From contig CAYUAI010000004.1 in the NCBI GenBank assembly GCA_964442745.1, positions 60,835-124,834 of the forward strand: DNA of 64,000 nucleotides. Reading direction: 5' to 3'. This document shows positions 53,881-63,081 of this stretch, one piece after another. The notes beneath the pieces are model-generated. The model was not told where the DNA came from, did not search any database, and worked only from the letters and a program-made list of their open reading frames with translations. The position numbers and the translations under genes are program-made. Position 1 is the first letter of the stretch; the number at the start of each line of letters is the position of its first letter. Source of the DNA: CAYUAI01 sp964442745. GTDB taxonomy: Bacteria > Pseudomonadota > Gammaproteobacteria > S012-40.

Positions 53881-54460
53881 AAAGCGGAAGAAGCTGCTCG
53901 TGAAGCAAGGGCACAAGAAATTATCGTAGAAAAGCGTCGAAAAGAAGCCAATAATCAAAAAAATTTTACTGTGCAAGCTGCTCTCGAGGCAAAACGTCAA
54001 ACAGAACGAGCAACATCACAACAAAAACTAGCTGAAAAAAATAAAAACTCAGTAATTGCCAGACAATTAGAAATACAAGCTGAAACGACGTATTCATTCG
54101 GCAATCGAAATATTGAAAAGAGTATATTATTAGCAACAGAGAGTTTGCGTCGAGATGCTAAAAAAATCAACAAATTACCAGTTTTTTTACAATCTAAAAT
54201 TCCTTTGCTTAGAAAAAATATAGCTACCCTAGCCCATGCTGGCTTAGTGATGACCCTCGCCTTTAGTCCCGATGGTAAATTTCTGGCTACGAATAGTGGC
54301 AATAAAGTTCAGTTTTGGTTTTGGCAAGCTAAAGATCTTATCGAATATGCCTGTTCTCGTCTAAATCGAAATCTCACCTACACTGAGTGAAAGCAATACC
54401 CCTACCGTAAAACCTGTGAAAATCTACCCCTGCCAAATGATGTGTTAAAATGCAATCGAT
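53881..54460 (+). pseudogene. WD40/STAND-type protein fragment
   Basis: The fragment begins inside a coiled Arg/Glu/Ala-rich linker next to the IS630 end, then shows ARQLEIQAETT, LLATESLRRDA, LAHAGLVMTLAFSPDGKFLAT and DLIEYACSRLNRNLTYTE followed by TGA, after which YPYRKTCENLPLPND continues in frame. This is the pattern of large WD40 proteins with N-terminal TIR or NTPase modules: one propeller blade joined directly to the conserved end, so most blades are deleted. The stop replaces a Trp conserved in relatives. Confidence 0.75.
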
Positions 54461-55136
54461 ATAACTCATAACCTCAATCAGGAAAATCACTCAATCAACC
54501 ATCCAAAGCCAAAAAAACCTTACCTATCATCGCCCGCTCTTCTTCAGTCAGAGGGGTCAAATATCATACTGACTATTAATTTTATTTTTTGTCAGCCACA
54601 TGATACTTCACCCCATTATTTTAGACAGTAGCCCAAGTCATCTTGAAGAAACTAATAGTTGTCACGTTATCGATTGGTATCAGTGCAGACCTAGCCTGAT
54701 AATCGATGACAATCTAAACGATTGGGCGAGTTTGACCCTATCTTGGTTTGTCCATGGACTCTGCCACGTGGGTTGGTTTTTTTCAGTCAGAATGAGACGA
54801 ATTGAGATATTGACTGATGAAAAGCCATGCGTTTGTTGCTCTATTTCTCATCAATCAGTTTTAGTGACTTTTTTATACGCCGGTTAATAAGCTTAATTTG
54901 TCGTAACACGGTAAGATAACTTAGTATTTCTAAATATTCACTGATTGTTATACGGGGCGAATTCTGTAAATATTTCAATTGTTAGCATACAATGGGCGAT
55001 TGATGCTGGTGTCATTTTGTCAGGCAGTCTCATTTCTTTATTTTTTATTGAAAAACATGAACTTTTATACAAAAAACTTGAGAGCGCTTTTAAATAAACA
55101 CCGAACTTCTTTTTCAAGTCAACTATAGGACGCTAT
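54391..55136. other. Gene-poor region before the molybdoenzyme operon
   Basis: The first 70 bases are the WD40 remnant tail. A 21-bp repeat lies at 54553-54573. A 95-codon frame at 54600-54887 has no recognisable features. The promoter of the following operon should lie in 54890-55120; no good sigma70 match was found. Confidence 0.45.
54553..54573. repeat. Dispersed 21-bp repeat, copy A
   Basis: GGGGTCAAATATCATACTGAC recurs at 63948-63968 with one mismatch. In both copies a TTGTCA sequence follows about 20 bases later. The form resembles ends of REP-type or IS200-like elements, though no tyrosine transposase is present. Confidence 0.6.
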
Positions 55137-58007
55137 ATGCCGCCAGATTCACCAATATCAACAGAAGGTCATATTGAAGTCAAAAATACCACTTGCTATA
55201 TGTGTGCCTGTCGTTGCGGGATTCGGGTCACGTTGCGTGATGGTGTGGTGCGCTATATCCAGGGAAATCCAGATCATCCACTGAACAAAGGGGTGATTTG
55301 CGCGAAAGGATCGTCTGGCATCATGAAGCAATATTCGCCGGCACGTTTAACTCAACCGCTACGGCGGAAAAAAGGCAGTCAGCGGGGTGATGCGGAATTC
55401 GAGGCTATTTCTTGGAATGAAGCGTTTGATATTTTAGAAAAACGTTTACGCAAAATACGAGAGACGGATCCCAAGCAATTCGCGCTTTTTACCGGGCGCG
55501 ATCAAATGCAGGCCTTGACCAGTTTATTCGCCCGTCAGTTTGGCACCCCCAATTATGCGGCACATGGGGGTTTTTGTTCCGTCAATATGGCGGCGGGCAT
55601 GATTTATTCAATTGGCGGCTCTTTTTGGGAGTTTGGTGGACCCGACCTGGAACGTGCTAAACTTTTTGTGATGTTGGGGACCGCAGAAGACCATCATTCA
55701 AATCCATTAAAAATCGCCCTTGCTAAATTCAAACGCCAAGGTGGGCGTTTTATTTCGATCAATCCGATCCGTACCGGTTATTCGGCCATTGCCGATGAAT
55801 GGGTGCCCATAAAACCCGGCACCGATGGTGCGTTGCTGTTGGCCTGGATGCAGATACTCATTGAACAAGATTTGTACGATAAAGATTTTCTGATCGATTA
55901 TTCTAATGCGGGTCAATTAGTCATTCAAGATGAACAACGCAATGATCATGGTATGTTGGCCCGTGATGACAAGGGTGAACCTTTATGCTGGGATGTGGTG
56001 ACTAATAAGGCGGTAATTTTTCATACCAGTCATGACATTGCTTTGCACGGCGATTATATGTTGCCGGATGGCACCCCGGTGACTCCAGCATTTGGTTTGT
56101 TGATGGATCAAGTAAAGTCCTGTACACCGTCGTGGGCCGCAGAAATTACCGGTATTTCGGCACAGGATATCCGCCGCTTAGCCTTAGAAATAGGCAAAAC
56201 GGCCATCGAGCAGGCGTTTGAATTGCCCATCCCCTGGACGGATAGTTGGGGGCGACAGCATTCATCGGTGATAGGTCGACCGGTAGCTTTTCACGCCATG
56301 CGTGGTTTAGCAGCTCACTCCAACGGTTTTCAAACGATTCGTGCTTTCTCATTATTACTTTCCATCTTAGGCACCATTGACCGGCCCGGTGGATTCCGGC
56401 ATAAAACGCCGTATCCGAAACCGATTCCTCCGGGTCCATCGATTCCCAATAAACCGGAAGATGTGCAGCCGAATACACCGTTGAATGGGGCGCCTTTAGG
56501 GTCGCCGACGAGTCCAGACGATTTATTTGTCGATGCCCAGGGGCAGCCGATTCGGATTGATAAAGCCTTTTCATGGGAGCATCCATTATCCTTGCATGGT
56601 TTGATGCATAATGTAATTACTAATGCTTGGCGCGGCGATCCTTATCCCATTGATAGCTTGCTAATCTTTATGTCAAATATGGCATGGAATTCCACCATGA
56701 ATACCTCGCAAGTCAGAAAAATGCTCAATGACAAGCAGGAGAATGGCGATTATAAAATTCCGTTTTTAGTGGTATGTGATACGTTTCAATCAGAGATGGT
56801 AGCTTTTGCTGATCTGGTTTTGCCGGACACGACCTACCTGGAGCGACACGATAGCATGTCATTGCTAGATCGACCCATTTCGGAATACGAGGGGCCTGCA
56901 GACTCGGTTCGCATTCCGGTATTGCCGCCTGCCGGGGAATGTAAACCATTCCAAGACGTGTTGATCGAATTGGCGAGCCGGTTAAAATTTCCGGCCTTTG
57001 TGAATGCCGAGGATCAATCCCGAAAATTTAAAGATTACCCGGATTTTATTACCCACTTTGAAACAGCACCCGGATCAGGGATTGGTTTTTTAGCGGGCTG
57101 GCGTGGCAAAAATGGTGAGAAATCATTAAAGGGGGAACCTAACCCCAAGCAATGGGAAATGTATGAGAAAAACAATTGTGTTTTTCAATACCATTTGCCT
57201 GAGTCCATGCAGTACATGAGGAACTGGAATCAAGCGTATTTGGATTGGGCGTATGAATATGGCATGATCGCCAAGCCGGCGCCGATTGTTATTCATCTTT
57301 ACTCAGAAATATTGCAACAGTTTCGTTTAGCCGCACAAGGTAAGCGCCCAGGCAAACAACCGCCTGAGACATTGCGGCAACGGGTGGCGACTTATTTTTC
57401 GCCGTTACCATTTTATTACCTGCCGTTAGAAACTGAACGCACCGATCGTGAGAGCTATCCGTTGAATGCGTTAACCCAGCGTCCCATGGCAATGTATCAC
57501 TCTTGGGATTCACAAAATGCCTGGTTACGTCAAATTCATACACATAATTATTTATATATGAATCCAGCGGTGGGGCGGCAAGGCCATTTTAGCGATGGTG
57601 ATTGGGTTTGGGTGCAGTCAATACATGGCAAAGTATGTTGTATGTGTCGTTTTAGTGAAACGGTGGAACCAGGGACTGTCTGGACCTGGAATGCCATTGG
57701 CAAAGCCGCCGGGGCGTGGAATTTAGAACCTGACGCTAATGAATCACGGAAAGGTTTTTTGCTGAATCATCTTATCTCGGAAGAATTGCCACCGGAATTT
57801 TATGGTGAGATTCTCTCCAATTCTGATCCAGTGACAGGACAGGCGGGTTGGTTTGATGTGCGAGTTCGGGTATATAAAGCCGGTCTCAATGAAAATATCA
57901 CTTGGCCGCAGTTCAATCCTATGAAAGTGGTACCTGGGCAACCCGATCGAAAAAGCTTGTTATCTTATTTTGCTGGTTTGAAAAAAAAGATGGGAGATGG
58001 AAAATGA
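55137..58007 (+). CDS. soeA: Molybdopterin oxidoreductase, probable SoeA (sulfite dehydrogenase catalytic subunit)
   Basis: This 956-residue molybdoenzyme of the DMSO-reductase superfamily begins with a [4Fe-4S] site (C20, C23, C27, C55 in CYMCACRCGI..GVICAKGS). The probable molybdenum-ligand cysteine is C147 in AAHGGFCSVN. It lacks a twin-arginine signal, so it acts in the cytoplasm, and the partners are an iron-sulfur subunit and a DmsC-like anchor. This is the SoeABC pattern: oxidation of cytoplasmic sulfite to sulfate with electrons to quinone. A polysulfide or thiosulfate reductase (PsrA/PhsA) would normally carry a Tat signal. The start ATG 55137 follows AGGA with 6-base spacing. Confidence 0.85.
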   Translation: MPPDSPISTEGHIEVKNTTCYMCACRCGIRVTLRDGVVRYIQGNPDHPLNKGVICAKGSSGIMKQYSPARLTQPLRRKKGSQRGDAEFEAISWNEAFDILEKRLRKIRETDPKQFALFTGRDQMQALTSLFARQFGTPNYAAHGGFCSVNMAAGMIYSIGGSFWEFGGPDLERAKLFVMLGTAEDHHSNPLKIALAKFKRQGGRFISINPIRTGYSAIADEWVPIKPGTDGALLLAWMQILIEQDLYDKDFLIDYSNAGQLVIQDEQRNDHGMLARDDKGEPLCWDVVTNKAVIFHTSHDIALHGDYMLPDGTPVTPAFGLLMDQVKSCTPSWAAEITGISAQDIRRLALEIGKTAIEQAFELPIPWTDSWGRQHSSVIGRPVAFHAMRGLAAHSNGFQTIRAFSLLLSILGTIDRPGGFRHKTPYPKPIPPGPSIPNKPEDVQPNTPLNGAPLGSPTSPDDLFVDAQGQPIRIDKAFSWEHPLSLHGLMHNVITNAWRGDPYPIDSLLIFMSNMAWNSTMNTSQVRKMLNDKQENGDYKIPFLVVCDTFQSEMVAFADLVLPDTTYLERHDSMSLLDRPISEYEGPADSVRIPVLPPAGECKPFQDVLIELASRLKFPAFVNAEDQSRKFKDYPDFITHFETAPGSGIGFLAGWRGKNGEKSLKGEPNPKQWEMYEKNNCVFQYHLPESMQYMRNWNQAYLDWAYEYGMIAKPAPIVIHLYSEILQQFRLAAQGKRPGKQPPETLRQRVATYFSPLPFYYLPLETERTDRESYPLNALTQRPMAMYHSWDSQNAWLRQIHTHNYLYMNPAVGRQGHFSDGDWVWVQSIHGKVCCMCRFSETVEPGTVWTWNAIGKAAGAWNLEPDANESRKGFLLNHLISEELPPEFYGEILSNSDPVTGQAGWFDVRVRVYKAGLNENITWPQFNPMKVVPGQPDRKSLLSYFAGLKKKMGDGK

Positions 58008-58654
58008 CCCAATTAGCCTTAGTCATTGATTTAAATGTTTGTGTGGGTTGTCACGCCTGTGTCACGAGCTGTAAGGAGTGGAATACCTCGGGTAGTGCGG
58101 GACCGTTACCCGATGATAATCCCTATGGCGCCGATCCAACGGGCGTATTTTTTAACCGTGTGCAAACGTATGAAGTCGGCCATTTCCCCCAGACAGAAAC
58201 GGTCCATTTACCGAAATCTTGTTTGCACTGCGAAGATCCACCCTGTGTGCCTGTTTGCCCCACCGGCGCCAGTTATAAGCGAGCAAAAGATGGTATCGTA
58301 TTAATTGATTACGATAAATGCATTGGCTGCAAATATTGTGCTTGGGCTTGTCCGTATGGGGCTAGAGAGTTTGATGAACACGATCAGGTGATGAAAAAAT
58401 GCACTTTATGTGTGGACCGTGTTTACGATGAGTCGTTGCCTGAACCGGAACGAAAGCCGGCTTGTGTGATGGCCTGTCCGACCAGTGCGCGAATTTTTGG
58501 CGATGTGCATGACACGGAATCTGAAGCGTCGCAAGCGATCAGGCAGCATCATGGTTTCGGATTAATGCCGGAATGGGGGACTCAACCGGCTAACCAGTAC
58601 TTACCAAGAAGGATTCGTCAATCAGCGGTGATCGCTGATGAGGCGACTGAATAA
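58004..58654 (+). CDS. soeB: Four-cluster iron-sulfur subunit, probable SoeB
   Basis: The 216-residue protein has four groups of cysteines (CVGCHACVTSCKEW, CLHCEDPPCVPVCPTGA, CIGCKYCAWACPYGA and CTLCVDRV..CVMACPT) for four [4Fe-4S] clusters, the electron wire of DMSO-reductase-type enzymes. The ATG overlaps the soeA stop (ATGA). No signal peptide is seen. The longer frame starting at 57902 lies inside soeA and is not used. Confidence 0.9.
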   Translation: MTQLALVIDLNVCVGCHACVTSCKEWNTSGSAGPLPDDNPYGADPTGVFFNRVQTYEVGHFPQTETVHLPKSCLHCEDPPCVPVCPTGASYKRAKDGIVLIDYDKCIGCKYCAWACPYGAREFDEHDQVMKKCTLCVDRVYDESLPEPERKPACVMACPTSARIFGDVHDTESEASQAIRQHHGFGLMPEWGTQPANQYLPRRIRQSAVIADEATE

Positions 58655-58675
58655 ATTTAACTCATCGGAGAGATT

Positions 58676-59620
58676 ATGCATCCGGCGTTCTCTGTTATAT
58701 TTTTTACCACGTTAATTGGTGTGGCTCAAGGTTTGTTTATCGCACTATCGATGAGCAAAGTATATGAACTAGCTGATCAAGCACTTGACTTAGATCAAGC
58801 GTTTTATTCGCTCGGTGGTGTTCTTGTGCTGGTGTTTTTAGCCGCGGGCTTAGCGGCTTCTGTTTTTCATTTAGGGCATCCCGAGCGTGCCTGGCGGGCC
58901 GCCACACAATGGCGAACGTCTTGGTTATCCCGTGAAGTGATTGTCTTGCCGATTTTTATGCTGGTGGTGTTTTTGTTTACCGTGATTCACTTTTTTGAAG
59001 GTTCATCAAACAGCCAGTTAGCGATGAGCTTATTAGGTGTGATTGTGTGTTTTATTTTGTTTATCTGTACCGGCATGATTTATAGTTGCCTGACGTTTCT
59101 CAGAGAATGGGCCACCCCATTGACGGTGGTTAATTTTACCTTGTTAGGTTGCGCTTCGGGCTTTAGCTTGGCGACATTTTATGCCGTTTCAATGGCACCA
59201 GCGTTAATCAGTCTGTTGGGCGGGATGGCCATCCTATTGACGATCGTGGCTTTTTTAACGCGAGGCTGGGCGTTGATTCGCAATCAAAACCTGAAACCGA
59301 AAGCGACATTGCAATCGGCCATCGGATCGCATCACAGTCACATTAAGCAAGTGTCTCAGGGGCAAATGGGTGGCTCGTTCAATACCCGAGAATTTTTTCA
59401 TGGCAAACCAGTGGCTTTTATCAAGAATATAAAGCAGATTTTTTTAGTGACGGTATTTCCCGTGCCGATTATTTTGTTATGGATCGGAATGGCTAGTGAT
59501 ATAGGGGCGATACTGTTTTTATCGTTTATTATTCAGTATATAGGATTGCTCATGGAACGCTGGTTTTTCTTTGCCGAAGCCAATCATCCACAGAATTTAT
59601 ATTATCAAACGATTTCTTGA
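58676..59620 (+). CDS. soeC: DmsC/NrfD-type membrane anchor, probable SoeC
   Basis: The 314-residue protein has about eight hydrophobic segments and the DmsC-like HLGHPERAWRAATQWRTSWLS. It would anchor SoeAB on the cytoplasmic side of the inner membrane and pass electrons to quinone. It follows soeB by 21 bases with GGAGAG before the ATG. It completes the operon. Confidence 0.88.
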   Translation: MHPAFSVIFFTTLIGVAQGLFIALSMSKVYELADQALDLDQAFYSLGGVLVLVFLAAGLAASVFHLGHPERAWRAATQWRTSWLSREVIVLPIFMLVVFLFTVIHFFEGSSNSQLAMSLLGVIVCFILFICTGMIYSCLTFLREWATPLTVVNFTLLGCASGFSLATFYAVSMAPALISLLGGMAILLTIVAFLTRGWALIRNQNLKPKATLQSAIGSHHSHIKQVSQGQMGGSFNTREFFHGKPVAFIKNIKQIFLVTVFPVPIILLWIGMASDIGAILFLSFIIQYIGLLMERWFFFAEANHPQNLYYQTIS

Positions 59621-60047
59621 CGAAGCTATCGATTATCCAGATAATAAAATGGCTAAATAATATGGAAGTTAATAAATTTCTGGTTTAGGGCTCAGATTTG
59701 GTTTGTATTGGTTCGTTCTGATTGAGAAAAAGCGCCGCTCTAGCTGGGCTAAAGTGAGTATTTTTTGATTGAAGGACGGGCAAAGACAGGCCGAAGATGT
59801 GATGTCAAACAGGGAAGTTGTTTTGTGTCCATTCCTAAGGGAACAGAACCAACAAGTCTGGCTGTGTGGAAGCATAGCAATCCACAAGGCAGTTATTGTA
59901 ATGTGCCACCAAATATTCGTCAGGACATTAGGACGCAGCCTGAATGAAATGGAATGGAATCCAGAGAATGGGGTCGTGTGGGGGCTTGAAGGAGCCCCCC
60001 CCCCGATTACCCGATTTTAAACTTGTCGCTAAATTTAAGTTTGCAAG
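59621..60047. other. Intergenic region with a C10 tract
   Basis: The 427 bases have no gene I can support; an 83-codon plus-strand frame and a 72-codon minus-strand frame overlap each other and match nothing recognised. A run of ten C lies at 59995-60004. Confidence 0.45.
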
Positions 60048-60314
60048 CTACCCTGCCTTCTTCAATTCTTCTCGGATAACACGGCGCAAAGTCTTTTCAT
60101 TAATTGCTTGATCAGATTTCCCAAGATATTCTTTCAGAGCATCATTAATCAGTGTTTGATACCCCTTTCCTGTGTCATCACCAGAACGACGGAATTCTTC
60201 AAGAATATCATCATCTATGTAGATTGTAATGCGAGACTTACCTTTTTGTTTTATTATGGCGCTTCGCTTACCTTTACTAAAGTCATATTCTTTCTTCATA
60301 ATCGCGTCTCTCAT
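60048..60314 (-). CDS. brnA: BrnA antitoxin
   Basis: The 88-residue ribbon-helix-helix antitoxin has SRITIYIDDDILEEFRR and GKGYQTLINDALKEYL, the BrnA signature. It neutralises BrnT and represses the promoter. ATG 60314 or ATG 60299 could be the start; both lie within the 3' end of brnT, so translation is coupled. No damage is seen. Confidence 0.93.
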   Translation of the reverse strand: MRDAIMKKEYDFSKGKRSAIIKQKGKSRITIYIDDDILEEFRRSGDDTGKGYQTLINDALKEYLGKSDQAINEKTLRRVIREELKKAG

Positions 60315-60555
60315 TCTTTCCTGCTTTTCTAGCAGAAATTAATCTAATACCATCGCCAATTTGTGCATAAACCATTAATAGGATTCGACTAATAGCATCC
60401 AACCCAATCGAAACATATCGATGTTCTCCTTCGCTATCTTCATTTTCGATTGTTAATGCGCAGGGATCATAACGCGCTGATTCTACATCAGAAAAATGCA
60501 CTCCATGCTTCTTGAAATTCGACCTAGCCTTGTCAGGGTCCCAATTAACATCCAC
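60283..60555 (-). CDS. brnT: BrnT toxin
   Basis: The 90-residue RelE-fold ribonuclease toxin has WDPDKARSNFKKHGVHFSDV, RYVSIGLD, LLMVYAQIG and RLISARKAGKNERRDYEE, all typical of BrnT. It lies upstream of brnA, the normal order. It would cleave mRNA and arrest growth when free. Confidence 0.94.
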   Translation of the reverse strand: MDVNWDPDKARSNFKKHGVHFSDVESARYDPCALTIENEDSEGEHRYVSIGLDAISRILLMVYAQIGDGIRLISARKAGKNERRDYEERI

Positions 60556-60988
60556 ATCTCTAGATGATATATGTATATGTCAATATCTAACGTGTAATAG
60601 GTATTAAGAATTTGTGCTGAATTTTTTATTGGGCATAACATAGTGGACCCCGTAAACCAGACCACCACTTAAGATAATGGGGTCAAGTCTTTATATTTAT
60701 TATTTTATATAACTTAATATTATTTTTATGATTCGCCCTTTACGAACAAAATATGAGAATTTTTTTTCTATAAGTAAAGATTTGACCCTGAAACTTTAAA
60801 AGGTTTTATGTCGAATTACCAAGTTTATACTTCTGGATTTCAGCGAATCCATGCTTTATACTACTTACCTCTGAATTACATCAAGGAGGTATTTATTTTA
60901 AAGGATAAATTTTTAATGTAGGTTATTTTTTAGTTGACTCAATAACAATGCCAGTCAATTACAATGATAAAATTAAAAGGAAATTTTT
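60556..60988. other. Repeat-bearing intergenic region
   Basis: These 433 bases have no gene. TGGACCCCGTAAACCAGACC (about 60645-60664) looks like an insertion-sequence end, and the inverted-repeat element at 60680-60788 is listed separately. Confidence 0.5.
60680..60788. repeat. Miniature element with GGGTCAA ends
   Basis: GGGTCAAGTCTTTA (60680-60693) and TAAAGATTTGACCC (60775-60788) are inverted repeats with one mismatch around an 81-base AT-rich core lacking ORFs. The ends share GGGTCAA with the 21-bp repeats at 54553 and 63948. Confidence 0.65.
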
Positions 60989-62713
60989 ATGATAAGGACG
61001 ATTAAAATTTTTCTAGTCATGTTGTTAGTATCAGCATCAATACCCGCTATCTCAGCAAATTTAAGCTGGCATGCAAACGACTGGAGTTCAAATTCTTATT
61101 CCATTCACATGTCAAACGGCAGTTCAGCGGCGCCACAAGATCCTCTTTATAGCATGCCTGCTGCTCGGATGGCGTATGATAGCGATAACTACTTTCATGC
61201 CGAAACAAGAGCCGATCAGGCAGAAAACGCACTAAGAGTCACTTCCTGGGGAGAGCTGAGTTGGAACAACTCATTTTTTTCCCAAGCAGGCAGCAATGCT
61301 GGGGGGTGGGTAAATGGCAATTATTTAAGCGCATTCACTGTGCAAAATGCGAGCAATACCGTCAATGCTATCGTTACAATTAGCGGCTCTCTTCCTGCGG
61401 GTTCGCAGTATACTGTTGTTATCGACACTAGCCCCTTGTTACCAGAATCTCGGGATAGTTGGCCAAGTCAGCAAGGGGATAACTGGTGGTCATGGATAAC
61501 AGAAAATTCGCTCGCGGCGGGCAGTAATGCGATTTCGTTTGAACCCGGTGTAACCTACTATATTTATGCCTATTCTGTTTCCCAGGTTTGTGTTGATGAA
61601 AATTGTTCATCTCTTGGAGCACATGCAGTCGACGCTAAAGCGCTCGGAGCCGAAGGTAATTTGTTGTTTGAAGATTACGTCGATGTGTCTTTTGACTTCG
61701 GCGATTCAAATACTCACTCCGGCAATCCGATTGATAACCTATACAAAATTACAGCTATCGATCCCATCTATCGTTCCTATAAGCTTTACCCCACCGCTAT
61801 CAATAATGCAGGATTAGTCGTTGGTTATGCTAATAATTGCTGCGGCAGCGGCCCAAGCAAATCATTCAGGTGGACCGAGTCTGCAGGAAGAGAAATTGAA
61901 GCTGGCTATAATGTAACGCTGAATGATGTTAACAACCAGGGTGATGTGGCCGGTGATATAAGTAGCAGCAGCCGATCTTATAAGCCTACCGTTAAATCCG
62001 AATCAAACCAAATTTATTATTTGTGGGGAGGAAAAAGGGGTACGGCTATAGGCATCAATGATGTCGGTTCTGCTATCACTCGTAACTGGTCTGGGTTCAG
62101 CGTTGGCATAACATATGCTCTTTGGGATTACACCAACGATTCTACAACCTCAATTCCGTTTAGACCTGAAGGCCTCAACAATAGCAATCAAATCGTTGGC
62201 AGTAGATCTAACAATCAAACGGGTATGAATGAAGCTGTCCTGTATGACCCTGGTAATGGGGTGATATCATTAGACACCTTGGGTCGAAGCAGTTATGCCT
62301 ATGATATAAATGACAATGGCACAATCGTTGGATCTGTAACATCTGACGCGGATGATTGTGCTCGCGGATGTGCGTTTATATACAATTATGAAAACGGAAT
62401 GCAAGTACTTCCAAAGCTCTCTCCTCTGCGCTCAAAAGCTAAATCACTTAATTCTGCAGGCGATGTGGTAGGAGACTCGTATGTTGCTAAAAGGCAGGGA
62501 CGGGCTGTACTTTGGACTGGTGGAGCAATGAACGATTTAAATAATCTCCTTCCAGTTGATTCTGGCTGGGTGCTGAATAACGCGGTCGATATCAACGATA
62601 GCGGGCAAATTATTGGTACTGGCACGTTTAATGGGGCATACCAAATTTTTGTGTTGACACCCGAAAGCACAATCCTCACCCCAAGTGAGCCGACTAATAT
62701 CAGCCTAAGATAG
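60989..62713 (+). CDS. Secreted HAF-repeat protein
   Basis: The 574-residue protein has a signal peptide (residues 1-23, FLVMLLVSASIPAISA) and a Ser/Asn-rich N-terminal half. The C-terminal half carries repeats such as GLNNSNQIVGSRSNNQTG, DINDNGTIVGS, SLNSAGDVVGDS and DINDSGQIIGTGTF, which are HAF extracellular repeats. Repeat domains of this type form beta-propellers on secreted proteins of many environmental bacteria. AGGA precedes the ATG by 8 bases. No sorting motif is clear at the C terminus. Ligand and role are unknown. Confidence 0.8.
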   Translation: MIRTIKIFLVMLLVSASIPAISANLSWHANDWSSNSYSIHMSNGSSAAPQDPLYSMPAARMAYDSDNYFHAETRADQAENALRVTSWGELSWNNSFFSQAGSNAGGWVNGNYLSAFTVQNASNTVNAIVTISGSLPAGSQYTVVIDTSPLLPESRDSWPSQQGDNWWSWITENSLAAGSNAISFEPGVTYYIYAYSVSQVCVDENCSSLGAHAVDAKALGAEGNLLFEDYVDVSFDFGDSNTHSGNPIDNLYKITAIDPIYRSYKLYPTAINNAGLVVGYANNCCGSGPSKSFRWTESAGREIEAGYNVTLNDVNNQGDVAGDISSSSRSYKPTVKSESNQIYYLWGGKRGTAIGINDVGSAITRNWSGFSVGITYALWDYTNDSTTSIPFRPEGLNNSNQIVGSRSNNQTGMNEAVLYDPGNGVISLDTLGRSSYAYDINDNGTIVGSVTSDADDCARGCAFIYNYENGMQVLPKLSPLRSKAKSLNSAGDVVGDSYVAKRQGRAVLWTGGAMNDLNNLLPVDSGWVLNNAVDINDSGQIIGTGTFNGAYQIFVLTPESTILTPSEPTNISLR

Positions 62714-63081
62714 TCAGTTGGGAACGAGCGGCTCGATAAGCAATGAGAAAATGAATAATCACTTGGTTTATGATTTACTTAACTAGACTGATTTAGATCG
62801 TTTTATTGCGGTATAACACCATTGGTTGCTGCGAACCTTGGTCCATGGTACGACACTTGGCTGTATTGCCAATCATTTAATAAAAGCGATGATGAAAATG
62901 TTTGGCACTGTATCAGCCATTGGCTTTCGTCAATGGCGAGTCGTTGCAAGATCGGTATGATATACCCGTAGCGTTGGCGTAAGACATATTTTTGTTCTGA
63001 CTCCAACAATAGGCGCATTAGGCGGCACGGTCAGGGAAAAAAAGTCTAAATCTCAAATGCTGCGGGTATAGTTGTTTAAAA
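62714..63081. other. Remnant region with a miniature element
   Basis: A 71-codon minus-strand frame (62803-63018) is open but not recognised. The TA-flanked inverted-repeat element at 62961-63070 occupies the right part. Confidence 0.45.
62961..63070. repeat. IS630-related miniature element
   Basis: TATACCCGTAGCGTT at the left and TATACCCGCAGCATT (inverted, ending at 63070) at the right pair at 13 of 15 positions, ending in TA like IS630 insertions. The right end also continues TGAGATTTAG, as in the decayed IS630 element at 52.7 kb, so this is probably a non-autonomous relative. Confidence 0.7.

Noticed and set aside
46825..54410. TGA read as tryptophan (alternative code)
   Set aside because: Several intact genes end with TGA in the right place, and the affected genes also have frameshifts and deletions.
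54600..54887. 95-codon frame before soeA
   Set aside because: There is no ribosome-binding site, no recognised domain, and it lies in a repeat-rich decayed stretch.
59669..60020. Overlapping 72- and 83-codon frames on opposite strands
   Set aside because: Neither has a family match, and they overlap each other, so neither can be supported.
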